A stretch of DNA of 64,000 nt from Plotosus lineatus (GCA_024760905.1 CM045751.1:11207501-11271500), one strand, 5' to 3'; shown: positions 12,447-22,838, counted from the first letter of the stretch. Notes: generated by a model from the sequence alone, not told the origin. Translations and numbers: made by a program.

Positions 12447-12539
12447 TGCTCCAGGTGAGGCTCGAACTCACAACCTCGGCATCGCTTCACTTGTACTGCT
12501 GTATAAGTACCGTGCGCTAACCGATTGCGCCACTGGAGC
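12447..12539 (-). tRNA. tRNA-Ile(UAU) with 19-nt intron, type A, intact
   Basis: Complete cloverleaf: acceptor GCTCCAG/CTGGAGC, D stem GCGC/GCGC, anticodon stem CGGTA/TGCCG with UAU anticodon, T stem GGTTGTGAGTTCGAGCCTC region, discriminator A. The intron sits one base 3' of the anticodon, as in vertebrate tRNA-Ile-TAT genes. No TTTT lies within the first ~15 nt downstream (TTTGGTTTAAC), so termination may be weak. Confidence 0.88.
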
Positions 12540-12797
12540 CACTAGCAGAAGCAACTCCATTGACTATCAGGGCTCAATACAAAGGCTTTCCGGCGACAGC
12601 GCTCTGTCTTGCGAACAAGTTAATAAAACAAAAAACACTCTCCAACATCCTCAAGACATTCTTGAGTCAGAAAATTTTGCTTCTGACTAATATAAAGTAC
12701 TGACACTGGAGTCTCCTTCCAAAAATGGAGCATGGAGGCTGCAAAAAAATACACACACCTCAAACTGCAGTCTGAATGCAGTACTTTTTAAACCCAA

Positions 12798-12890
12798 TGC
12801 TCCAGGTGAGGCTCGAACTCACAACCTCGGCATCGCTTCACTTGTACTGCTGTATAAGTACCGCGCGCTAACCGATTGCGCCACTGGAGC
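12798..12890 (-). tRNA. tRNA-Ile(UAU) with 19-nt intron, type A, intact
   Basis: Same structure as the copy 351 bp to its left and about as close to the vertebrate consensus; it reads GCGCGCGG at the D/anticodon junction. All four stems pair, the anticodon is UAU, and the intron position is canonical. The downstream flank is TTGGGTTTAAAAAG, again without a four-T terminator. Confidence 0.88.
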
Positions 12891-13180
12891 TGTTTACTGC
12901 TACAAATCCATTCACTAGCAGGAATCAACACAAAGTATTTACTGTGACCGCACTCTCTATTGCTAACAAGTTAATAAAACAAAAAATGCTGTCCATCTTT
13001 CTCAAGACATCACTGCATCAGAAAAGTTTACTTCTGACTATTATAAAGTGCTGACACTGGAGACTCCTTCCAAAAATGGAGCATGTAAAATACGTTGACT
13101 GTCACAAAACTCGATTCAGAGATTTGGTAATCAAAAGATTGCAAAAAATTACACACACACAAGGCTCAATTTGCTTTGCC

Positions 13181-14131
13181 CAGTGGTTCTCAATTATTTC
13201 CTGTGCCCCCCACAGAACAAAAAAACATTTTACCCCCCACTGCCCTGTGAGCAACTAGAAATAGTATTATTTGTCTATAAAATTGTTATTCATACACCTC
13301 TGCATCACACTGTATCTTTATTAACATTAAAAACAAAAAGAAAGATACATAGTTCAACTTACAATAAAGAAAAACTTCATTAACATTGTTTTTTATTCTG
13401 CAATTAAATAAGCACCAATGTGCCTGACTTGAAAAAAAAAATTCTGATTTAAACTCATTCAATTTATTTATGTTTTAATATCTCCGGCTCTCTCCACCTT
13501 TCACTTTGTTCCTGTTAGAAAATTTTCCACGTTGTTTACTGCACTTCATGTCATTTGCTCATGCGAAAAACCGCTACACCATCTTGCGACAATGAGAGCA
13601 CCACTGCCAACTAGTGGAGTACAGGTGCAATTACACTTAATTCAGTACTGTTCATTTTCTGGAACCGCTTAATCCTAATTAGGGTCACGAGGAGGCTGCC
13701 ACCCATCCCAGTCGATGCCAGAGTACACCCTGGACAGCTCGCCAGGCCATCGTAGGGCAGAAACACACTGACAGCTATGCAGCCTACTCTTTTCGAAAGT
13801 CAGCAATGGTGCTTTTACATGAACCTCACATCATAAACAGTGAGAGACATGGCCAGCCTTTGATAACCCAGTTAGCTGCACTGGGGGGGGGCAGTGACAA
13901 CCTCGTGGAGAGTGGGACTCAAACCCCCAACCTTATGATCAGCGATCCAGCACCCTATACCACTAGGCCACCACTAGGCCACCAATACCCTGCAATGACA
14001 CTAAATTCTCGTACAAAATTACAGAAAATCATGTTCCCCAGGGTCATACACGCTCCTCCCACCGGCATCACCCCCCCAGCATCATACCGCATCCCCCAAG
14101 GACGGCGCGCCCCACTATTTGAGAAGCACTG
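13181..14131. mobile_element. hAT-like non-autonomous element with a nested SINE
   Basis: Ends CAGTGGTTCTCAATTATTTC and TTTGAGAAGCACTG, with the same interior as the 346-971 copy. A family A SINE (13651-13984, minus) is inserted inside it. The element sits within a tRNA array unit; related units show TTTGC-ATTAACCTTGAG uninterrupted. Confidence 0.8.
13651..13984 (-). mobile_element. tRNA-derived SINE, family A, nested in hAT-like element
   Basis: Body and head as in other family A copies; the terminal CCACTAGGCCACCA is duplicated at the head end. Confidence 0.78.
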
Positions 14132-14574
14132 CATGAACCTTGAGCTGGCTAAACTAGAATTTTATTTTCAACAAAAAAATGTATTGAAAATAATCTACAT
14201 CGGGAAAATGCTGTTTAAGGCAATGTACACATGTACAGGAGTAAAAGACTATAATGTGGACTACAAACCACAAAACGTCCCAGCACCTCAACCCATTTCA
14301 AGCATTTTAATGAAACATATTTTGTCATAAGAACTTTTTTACTTTTAAGATTTATTACTATTATTATGATCATGATTATTATTATTATAATTATTATTAT
14401 TATTATTAATGCACTTGTGAGTTTGTTTGGGTTCATCCACTTAGCAGACAAGTTACAGAGCCTGTGAAAATGATCTTGCATGACATAGATTATGTTTAAG
14501 AAGAATAAAAGCCTACAGCAACCAACTTCAAGAAGAACACCAGCAGGTCTGGAAGCTGTATTTCTTCAACCCAA

Positions 14575-14667
14575 TACTCCAGGTGAGGCTCGAACTCACA
14601 ACCTCGGCATCACTTCACTTGTACTGCCGTATAAGTACCGTGCGCTAACCGATTGCGCCACTGGAGC
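14575..14667 (-). tRNA. tRNA-Ile(UAU) with intron, type A, G-U closing pair
   Basis: Intact D, anticodon and T arms and intron. The 3' end reads CTGGAGT, so the first acceptor pair is G1-U72 instead of G1-C72. This may slow aminoacylation or end processing but does not break the stem. It is separated from the 12798 copy by a hAT-like insertion. Confidence 0.75.
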
Positions 14668-15110
14668 TGCTAGCAGAAACCACTCCATTGACTATCAGGG
14701 CTCAATACAAAGTCTTACCTGCGACAGCGCTCTGTCTTGCGAACAAGTTAATAAAACAAAAAATGCTCTCCAACATCCTCAAGACATTCTTGAGTCAGAA
14801 AATTTTACTTCTGACTAATATAAAGTTCTGACACTGGAGTCTCCTTCCAAAAATGGAGCATGGAGGCTGCAAAAAATTACACACACACACACACACACGG
14901 CTCACTTTGCTTTGCATTAACCTTGAGCTGGCAAAACTAGAATTTTTTTTTTGACAAAAATGTATTTAAAATAATCTGCATCGGGAAAATGCTGTTGAAA
15001 ACAATGTACACATGGACTGTGGACTCATAACCCTGAAGAACAGGGTGAAGCAGGTTGGTAAATATGTTGGATTGTATAAATCTATTCAAGTCTATGAATC
15101 TCTCTGTGGT

Positions 15111-15203
15111 GCTCCAGTGGCACAACTGGTTAGCGCACGGTACTTATACAGCAGTGCAAGTGAAGTAATGCCGAGGTTGTGAGTTCGAGCCTCACCTGGA
15201 GCA
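15111..15203 (+). tRNA. tRNA-Ile(UAU) with intron, type B (D-stem variant)
   Basis: Near-identical to the minus-strand copy at 11392, with shared flanks, D-arm variant GCACAACTGG (A12/C23 mismatch) and a TTTT downstream (GATCTTTTCAG). Acceptor and T arms are intact. It is the first plus-strand copy after the divergence centre. Confidence 0.7.
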
Positions 15204-15603
15204 TGATCTTTTCAGATACATGACAATCTTCATCATGACTGGAGAGAACTTTCAGTGTCGCTGGTGCTCTCACAGAGATGACTGACCAAATTGTGTTGCT
15301 TGTTGGTTCAGGTTGTGATGCACTGGGCTGAGGGTTGTGATTTTCAGTCCCAATATTATGTGTGGTGTCGGGTATGGTATGGTGATGATTTTCCCCTTTA
15401 ATCTGCTTCACTTTCACTCACTTTGCGTGTGAAACCAACAATGTCCTCACCCTGCATTTACTCCAAGTCATCTGGTTTTCTTCCTCAATCCAAAGAAGTG
15501 TGGATTCGGTCAACCAGCTCTTCTAAATTACCCTCTGTTCAAAAAAAATTTTTTTTTCAATCGGGAAATTCTCTTCAACAAAGTGAACTGCTGGTGAATG
15601 TGT

Positions 15604-15634
<31 letters not shown>

Positions 15635-15879
15635 CCTCTGTGTGCGTGACATTTTTTTACAGTCTTAATTGAAATCACTGCATCTTTGAATATACTTTTG
15701 TGACACAGACTTATTTGTTATGATATATTTTTGGAAGGAGTCTCCAGTGTCAGCACTTTATAGTCGTTGGAAGTCACATTTTCTGACTCAAAAATATCTT
15801 GAGGATGATGGACAGCGTTTGTTTTATTAACTTGTTCGCAACAGAGAGTGCGGCCACAGTTTGTTCAAGAACTCCTGTA

Positions 15880-16240
15880 TTTGGATTATTGCTGACTTCT
15901 TTGAAATGGGTTCAGGGCAGTGGTCGTCATGGTGCTGCATCCCTGATCCTCAGGTTGTGGATTCAAGCTCCACTCCCCATGGGTTGTCAGTGTCCCCTCC
16001 AGTGCAGTGAACTGTTTTGTCAAAGGCCAGCCATGTCTCTCACTGTCTCTGTTGAGAGGTTCATACAAAAGAACCATTTGCTGACTTTCGACAAGAGTTG
16101 CTGCAAAGCCGTCAGCATGTTTCTGCAATCGATGGCTTGGTGAGCTGTCCAGGGTGTACTCCAGAGTTGGCTGGGATGGGCACCAGCCTCCCTTTGACTG
16201 TAATTCGGATTAAGTGGTTGATGATGAATGACATGTGTCG
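15880..16240 (+). mobile_element. SINE A-like insert carried within array units
   Basis: GGGCAGTGGTCGTCATGGTGC head, ATGTCTCTCACTGTCTCT body and GAGCTGTCCAGGGTGTACTC-TTCGGATTAAGTGG tail. Also present at 18060-18370 and 19700-20020, so it was duplicated together with the units. Confidence 0.65.
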
Positions 16241-16671
16241 AAGTGCTGGGACCTATTGCGGTTATTAGTCCACAGTCCATGTGTACATTGTTTTCAACAG
16301 CATTTTCCCGATGTAGATTATTTTAAATACATTTTTGTCAAAAAGAAAATTCTACTTTCACCAGCTCAAGGTTAATTCAAAGCAGAGTGAGCCGTGTGTG
16401 TGTGTGTGTGTCATTTTTTGCAGCCTTACAATTCCCAAATCTCTGAATATACTTTTGTGACAGTAAGCTTATTTTACATGCTCCATTCTTGGAAGGAGAC
16501 TCCAGTGTCAGAACTTTATATTAGTCAGAAGTAAAATTTTCTGACTCAAGAATGTCTTGAGTTTGTTGGAGAGCATTTTTTGTTTTATTAACTTGTTCGC
16601 AAGAGAGAGCGCTGTCGCAGGTAAGACTTTGTATTGAGCCCTGATAGGCAATGGAGTTGATTTTCATAGTG

Positions 16672-16764
16672 GCTCCAGTGGCGCAATCGGTTAGCGCACG
16701 GTACTTATACGGCAGTACAAGTGAAGTGATGCCGAGGTTGTGAGTTCGAGCCTCACCTGGAGCA
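16672..16764 (+). tRNA. tRNA-Ile(UAU) with 19-nt intron, type A, intact
   Basis: All stems pair (GCTCCAG/CTGGAGC, GCGC/GCGC, CGGTA/TGCCG), with UAU anticodon, canonical intron and box B. The 5' flank (CTGTCGCAGGTAAGACTTTG) is shared with other type A units. The downstream flank is TTGGGTTTAATAC. Confidence 0.88.
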
Positions 16765-16835
16765 TTGGGTTTAATACCTACTCCGATCAGACTACAGCTT
16801 CCAGTCCTGCTGGTGTTCTACTTGAAGTTGGTTAG

Positions 16836-16888
16836 AGTGGTACTTACACCAGTTTATATTTGAAGCGAGGTTGAGAGTTCAAGCATGT
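16836..16888 (+). pseudogene. tRNA-Ile(UAU) fragment
   Basis: A fragment GGTTAGAGTGGTACTTACACC followed by a degraded T arm, similar to the relic at 21844. It lacks the acceptor stem. Confidence 0.4.
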
Positions 16889-17121
16889 TTATTTTATTCT
16901 TCAAAGCTCCTCAGGTTCATGACACTTTAATGTTAAAATATCGAGTGCATTTGAATAGCTGCACTGGGGGAACAGCAGTGACAACCATTGACAGTCGACT
17001 GCCACCAACCTTATGATCACCACCTTACCACCAGGCCAATACTGCCCAGAACAGGGTGAAGCAGTTTGGGAAATATGTTGGATTGTATAAATCTATTCAA
17101 GTCTATGAAATCCTTTGTGCT

Positions 17122-17213
17122 GCTCCAGTGGCACAACTGGTTAGCGCACGGTACTTATACAGCAGTGCAAGAGAAGTAATGCTGAGGTTGTGAGTTCAAG
17201 CCTCACCTGGAGG
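17122..17213 (+). pseudogene. tRNA-Ile(UAU) type B pseudogene
   Basis: Type B sequence with a mutated 3' acceptor strand (CTGGAGG then T), a T-loop change (GTTCAAG) and the D-stem mismatch. The flanks duplicate those of the 15111 copy over about 800 bp, so it arose by unit duplication and then decayed. Confidence 0.65.
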
Positions 17214-17917
17214 TCACCTCATCTTTTCAGATCGGATGACAATCTTCATCATGACTGGAGAGAACTTTCAGTGTCGCTGGTGCTCTCACAGAGATGACTG
17301 ACCAAATTGTGTTGCTTGTTGGTTCAGGTTGTGATGCACTGGGCTGAGGGTTGTGATTTTCAGTCCCAATATTATGTGTGGTGTCGGGTATGGTATGGTG
17401 ATGATTTTCCCCTTTAATCTGCTTCACTTTCACTCACTTTGCATGTGAAACCAACAATGTCCTCACCCTGCATTTACTCCAAGTCATCTTGTTTTCTTCC
17501 TCAATCCAAAGAAGTGTGGATTCGGTCAACCAGCTCTTCTAAATTACCCCCTGTTCAAAAAAAATTTTTTTTCAATCGGGAAATTCTCTTCAGCAAAGTG
17601 AACTGCTGGTGAATGTGTACCTGTGTGTGTGTGTGTGTGTGCCTCTGTGTGCGTGACATTTTTTTACAGTCTTAATTGAAATCACTGCATCTTTGAATAT
17701 ACTTTTGTGACACAGACTTATTTGTTATGATATATTTTTGGAAGGAGTCTCCAGTGTCAGCACTTTATAGTAGTCGGAAGTCACATTTTCTGACTCAAAA
17801 ATATCTTGAGGATGATGGACAGCATTTGTTTTATTAACTTGTTCGCAACAGAGAGTGCGGCCACAGTAAATACTTTGTGTTCAGTCCTGCTAGTGAATGG
17901 ATTTGTAGCAGTTTACA

Positions 17918-18010
17918 GCTCCAGTGACGCAATCGGTTAGCACACGGTACTTATATGGCAGTACAAGTGAAGCAATGCCGAGGTTGTGAGTTCGAGCCTC
18001 ACCTGGAGCA
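17918..18010 (+). tRNA. tRNA-Ile(UAU) with intron, type A, D-stem damaged
   Basis: Acceptor, anticodon and T arms are intact, but two changes hit the D stem (ACGC against GCAC), breaking two of four pairs. Probably non-functional, though box A and box B are recognisable. Confidence 0.6.
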
Positions 18011-18631
18011 TTGGGTTTAACAACTACTGCATTTGGATTACAGCTCACCATTGCTGACTTCTTTGAAATGGGGTGGTGGCCTGGTGGTAATGGTGCTGCG
18101 TCCCTGATTCTCAGGTTGCACATTCAAGCTCCACTCCCCATGGGTTGTCAGTGTCCAGTGCAGTGAACTGGTTTATCAAAGGCCAGCCATGTCTCTCTGT
18201 CTCTGGTGAGAGGTTCATATAAAAGAACCGTTTGCTGACTTTTGACAAGAGTTGCTACAAAGCCATCAGCATGTTTCGACAATTTGGTGAGCTGTCCAGG
18301 GTGTACTCCGGAGTCGGCTGGGATGGGCACCAACCTCCTTTTGACTGTAATTAGTATTAAGTGGTTATAGAAATGATGAATGACATGTGTACATTGTTTT
18401 CAACAGCATTTTCCCGATGTAGATTATTTTAAATACATTTTTGTCAAAAAGAAAATTCAAGTTTCACCAGCTCAAGGTTAATGCAAAGCAGAGTGAGCCG
18501 TGTGTGTGTGTGTGTGTAATTTTTTGCGGCCTTACAATTCCCAAATCTCTGAATATACTTTTGTGACAGTAAGCTTATTTTACATCCTCCATTCTTGGAC
18601 GGAGTCTCCAGTGTCAGCACTTTGTAATCGT

Positions 18632-18973
18632 TCATCAGTTAATTTTCTGGACCCGCTTAATCCTAATTTGGGTCGTGGGGAGGCTGGTGCCCATCCCAGC
18701 CAACTTCGGGCGAGGGCAGAGTACACCCTGGACAGCTCGCCAGGCCATCACAGGGCAGAAACACACTGACGGCTTTGCAGCTACTCTTGTTGAAAATCAG
18801 CAATGGTTCTTTTACATGCCTCTCACCATAGACAGTGACAGACATGGCCGGCCTTTGATAACCCAGTTCGCTCCACTGGGGACAGTGACAACCTTGTGCA
18901 GAGGGGGACTTGAACCCCCCAAACTTTGGATCAGCGATCCAGTGCCCTATACCACAAGACAACCACTGCCCCT
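18632..18973 (-). mobile_element. SINE A inserted in a tRNA array unit, 13-bp target duplication
   Basis: Flanked by actttgtaatcgt at 18619-18631 and 18974-18986. The element itself is full length, with tail at left (CTGGACCCGCTTAATCC) and head at right. Confidence 0.85.
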
Positions 18974-19132
18974 ACTTTGTAATCGTCAGAAGTAAAATTT
19001 TCTGACCCGAGAATGTCTTGAGGGTGATGGACAGCATTTTTTGTTTTATTGACTTGTTCACAAGACAGAGCGCTGTCGCAGGAAATTCTTTGTATTGCGC
19101 CCTGCTAGTCAATGGAGTTGTTGCTGATCGTG

Positions 19133-19225
19133 GCTCCAGTGGCGCAATCGGTTAGCGCATGGTACTTATACGGCAGTACAAGTGAAGTGATGCCGAGGTT
19201 GTGAGTTCGAGCCTCACCTGGAGCA
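19133..19225 (+). tRNA. tRNA-Ile(UAU) with 19-nt intron, type A
   Basis: Intact except for a U27-G43 wobble at the top of the anticodon stem (GCGCATGG). UAU anticodon, canonical intron, intact box A and box B. It lies 434 bp upstream of the next copy. Confidence 0.85.
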
Positions 19226-19566
19226 TTGGGTTTAAGAACTACTCCATTCAGACTACAGCTTCCATCCATCCATCTTGAAGTTTTTTGCTGGAGGCTTGTG
19301 TGTGTGTCAGTTTTTTAGTCTTAATTGAAATCACTGCATCTTTGAATATACTTTTGTGACACAGACTTATTTGTTATGATATATTTTTGGAAGGAGTCTC
19401 CAGTGTCAGCACTTTATAGTAGTCGGAAGTCACATTTTCTGACTCAAAAATATCTTGAGGATGATGGACAGCATTTGTTTTATTAACTTGTTCGCAACAG
19501 AGAGTGCGGTCACAGTAAATACTTTGTGTTGAGTCCTGCTAGTGAATGGATTTGTTGCAGTTTACA

Positions 19567-19659
19567 GCTCCAGTGGCGCAATCGGTTAGCGCACGGTACT
19601 TATATGGCAGTACAAGTGAAGCAATGCCGAGGTTGTGAGTTCGAGCCTCACCTGGAGCA
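19567..19659 (+). tRNA. tRNA-Ile(UAU) with 19-nt intron, type A, intact
   Basis: Fully paired cloverleaf; the intron begins TGGCAG where most copies have CGGCAG or CAGCAG. Embedded in a repeat unit whose flanks match those around 17918 and 21314. Confidence 0.88.
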
Positions 19660-20325
19660 TTGGGTTTAACAACTACTGCATTTCGATTATTGCTGACTTC
19701 TTTGAAATGGGTTCAGGGCAGTGGTCGTAATGGTGCTGCATCTCTGATCCTCAGGTTGTGGATTCAAGCTCCACTCCCCATGGGTTGTCAGTGTCCTGTC
19801 CAGTGCAGTGAACTGTTTTATCAAAGGCCAGCCATGTCTCTCACTGTCTCTGGTGAGAGGTTCATACAAAAGAACCATTTGCCGACTTTTGACAAGAGTC
19901 GCTGCAAAGCCGTCAGCATGTTTCTGCAATCGATGACTTGGTGAGCTGTCCAGGGTGTCCTCTGGAGTGGGCTGGGATGGGCACCAGCCTCCCTTTGACT
20001 GTACTTAGGATTAAGTGGTTGATGATGAATGACATGTGTCGAAGTGCTGGGACCTATTGCGGTTATTAGTCCACAGTCCATGTGAACATTGTTTTCAACA
20101 GCATTTTCCTGATGTAGATTATTTTAAATACATTTTTGTCAAAAAGAAAATTCTACTTTCACCAGCTCAAGGTTAATTCAAAGCAGAGTGAGCCGTGTGT
20201 GTGTGTGTGTGTGTAATTTTTTGCAGCCTTACAATTCCCAAATCTCTGAATATACTTTTGTGACAGTAAGCTTATTTTACATGCTCCATTCTTGGAAGGA
20301 GTCTCCAGTGTCAGAACTTTATATT

Positions 20326-20717
20326 GCGTAGGCCTCCGTCAGTCCCGAAGGACTATGGCTGCGCTCTGGCCAGTATCCCGACTGGTGATACTCCCCAGTG
20401 CACAGAGCCTGGGTAGGGAGTAATGAGGGACAGGCTGTTACCCAAGCAGCAAGTCCCCCCCCTGTCTCGGTGCCACCGGAAGGATCCAATGGAAAGGCAA
20501 GTGCCGATATGACTGGGTTCCAGTGCCGCTGCAGGAGAGAAACTACGGTCAATTTAGAACAGCCAATTAATCTACAGTGCACGTCTTTGGATTGCGGGGG
20601 AAACCCGCACAAGCACGGGGAGAACATGCAAACTCCACACAGAAACGCCCAGGCCGGGAATCAAACCCGGGCCTTCTTGCTGTGAGGCGGACGTGCTAAC
20701 CACTATGCCACCGTGCC
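20326..20717 (-). mobile_element. SINE with family B head and a distinct tail, 12-bp target duplication
   Basis: Flanked by gaactttatatt (20314-20325 and 20718-20729). The head on minus is CGGCACGGTGGCATAGTGGT with box B GGGTTTGATTCCCG. The tail (GTCAGTCCCGAAGGACTATG) is unlike the common SINE tail. The homologous unit near 16505 lacks it, giving an empty site. Confidence 0.88.
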
Positions 20718-20878
20718 GAACTTTATATTAGTCAGAAGTAAAATTTTCTGACTCAAGAATGTCTTGAGGATGTTGGAGAGCATTTTTTGTTTTATTAACT
20801 TGTTCGCAAGAGAGAGCGCTGTCGCAGGTAAGACTTTGTATTGAGCCCTGATAGGCAATGGAGTTGATTTTCATAGCG

Positions 20879-20971
20879 GCTCCAGTGGCGCAATCGGTTA
20901 GCGCACGGTACTTATACAGCAGTACAAGTGAAGTGATGCCGAGGTTGTGAGTTCGAGCCTCACCTGGAGCA
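20879..20971 (+). tRNA. tRNA-Ile(UAU) with 19-nt intron, type A, intact
   Basis: Fully paired cloverleaf with UAU anticodon. Its 5' flank is nearly identical to that of the 16672 copy, except that this unit carries a SINE 160 bp upstream. Confidence 0.88.
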
Positions 20972-21313
20972 TTGGGTTTAAGACCTACTTCATTCAGACT
21001 ACAGCTTCCATCCATCATGAACTTTTTTGCTGGAGGCTTGTGTGTGTGTGTGGCATTTTATTACAGTCTTAATTGAAATCACTGCATCTTTGAATATACT
21101 TTTGTGACACAGACTTATTTGTTATGATATATTTTTGGAAGGAGTCTCCAGTGTCAGCACTTTATAGTAGTCGGAAGTCACATTTTCTGACTCAAAAATA
21201 TCTTGAGGATGATGGACAGCATTTGTTTTATTAACTTGTTCGGCACAGAGAGTGCGGTCACAGTAAATACTTGTGTTGAGTCCTGCTAGTGAATGGATTT
21301 GTAGCAGTTTACA

Positions 21314-21406
21314 GCTCCAGTGGCGCAATCGGTTAGCGCACGGTACTTATACGGCAGTACGAGTGAAGCGATGCCGAGGTTGTGAGTTCGAGCCTCACCT
21401 GGAGCA
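21314..21406 (+). tRNA. tRNA-Ile(UAU) with 19-nt intron, type A, intact
   Basis: Fully paired cloverleaf; the intron reads CGGCAGTACGAGTGAAGCG, close to the vertebrate form. It is the last intact copy of the plus-strand arm. Confidence 0.88.
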
Positions 21407-21843
21407 TTGGGTTTAACAACTACTGCATTCAGACTACAGCTTCCAGTAATTCTGGTGTTCTTCTTGAAGTTGGTTGCTGTTGGATAAAATGGAGTGCGCT
21501 TCATCCATGTTGTCTCATTGCACCCAAACCTGTTCACCAACAAGTAGCTTTTGCTGAACTTTAAAAGAACGGCAATTTTTTTCAGATCCATTATATTCTG
21601 AGAATTACAATCTTACCGCCTGAGCATAATAATAATATTTCTTAGAAGAAAAAATGTTCTCATTACAAAATATCGTTAATTGAAATGCTTGAACTGAGTC
21701 GAGGGCAGTGGTGGCCTGGTGGTCACGGTGCTGGGTCACTGATTCTAAGGTTGTGGGTTCACTCTCCACAGGTTGTCACAAATAAGTGTCACAGTAAATA
21801 CTTTTTGTTGAACCCTGATGATGAATCGAGGTGTCACTGTGCC

Positions 21844-21930
21844 TGGTTCCAATGATGTGATTGGTTAGTGTGGTACTTACACCGTTGTACAATTGAAGCA
21901 ATGCTGAGGTTGAGAATTCAAGCATGTTTA
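21844..21930 (+). pseudogene. Decayed tRNA-Ile(UAU) relic
   Basis: GATTGGTTAG, GGTACTTACACC and GAGGTTGAGAATTCAAGC align to the D, anticodon and T arms of the neighbouring genes, but the acceptor stem is gone and the anticodon is changed. Confidence 0.5.
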
Positions 21931-22160
21931 TTTTATTCTTCAATGCTACTCAGGTTCATGACACTTTAATGTTAAAATATCGAGTGCATTTGAATAGCTG
22001 CACTGGGGGAACAGCAGTGACAACCATTGACAGTCAACTGCCACCAACCTTATGATCACCACCTTCCCACCAGGCCACCACTGCCCAGAACAGGGTGAAG
22101 CAGTTTGGCAAATATGTTGGATTGTATAAATCTCTTCAAGTCTATGAAGCCCTTTGTGGT

Positions 22161-22253
22161 GCTCCAGTGGCACAACTGGTTAGCGCATGGTACTTATACA
22201 GCAGTGCAAGTGAAGTAATGCTGAGGTTGTGAGTTCGAGCCTCACCTGGAGCA
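22161..22253 (+). tRNA. tRNA-Ile(UAU) with intron, type B
   Basis: Type B copy with flanks shared with 15111 and 17122. Acceptor and T stems are intact. The D stem has the type B A12/C23 mismatch and the anticodon stem uses G-U pairs (ATGCTG). A TTTT terminator follows (GATCTTTTCAG). Confidence 0.62.
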
Positions 22254-22674
22254 TGATCTTTTCAGATCGGATGGCAATCTTCATCATGACTGGAGAGAAC
22301 TTTCAGTGTCGCTGGTGCTCTCACAGAATTGTGTTGCTTGTTGGTTCAGATTGTGATGCACTGGGCTGAGGGTTGTGATTTTAAGTCCCAATATTATGTG
22401 TAGTGTCGGGTATGGTATGGTGACGATTTTACCCTTTAATCTGTTTCACTTTCACTCACTTTGTGTGTGAAACCAACAATGTCCTCACCCTGCATTTACT
22501 CCAAGTCATCTGGTTTTCTTCCTCAATCCAAAGAAGTGTGGATTCGGTCAACCAGCTCCTCTCGGATCAGTGATGCAGCACCATTACCACCAGGACACCA
22601 CTGCCCTCAACCCATTTAAAAAAAAGTCAGCAATGTTCTAGCTGTAATCTGAATGTAGTAGTTCTTAAACACAA

Positions 22675-22768
22675 GGCTCCAGGTGAGGCTTGAACTCACA
22701 ACCTCAGCATTGCTTAACATGTACTGCTGTATAAGTACTGTGCAATAACCAGTTACGCCACTGAAGCA
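22675..22768 (-). pseudogene. tRNA-Ile(UAU) pseudogene at the right end of the array
   Basis: The UAU loop is retained, but there are mutations in the acceptor 3' strand, D arm and T loop (GTTCAAG). Minus strand. Confidence 0.6.
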
Positions 22769-22838
22769 ACACTGAAAGAACCTGCTGATTAATTACATAA
22801 TTTAGTAATGAATATTGTGCTGTTCACACTCTACTGTC

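Larger units (their letters stand above)
15030..17870 (+). repeat. Tandem repeat units of the tRNA array (two ~820-bp type B units and intervening sequence)
   Basis: 15035-15860 and 17045-17870 are nearly the same sequence: a GAACAGGGTGAAGCA lead, a type B tRNA, TCTTCATCATGACTGGAGAG, a short TG repeat and TTTTATTAACTTGTTCGCAA. Between them are a type A unit and an internal SINE-like stretch. A third, shorter copy of the lead and tRNA is at 22085-22560, and an inverted one ends near 11560. This shows growth by segmental duplication. Confidence 0.8.

Noticed and set aside
13806..14330. 174-codon plus-strand frame
   Set aside because: Covers a SINE nested in a hAT-like element; no conserved protein features.
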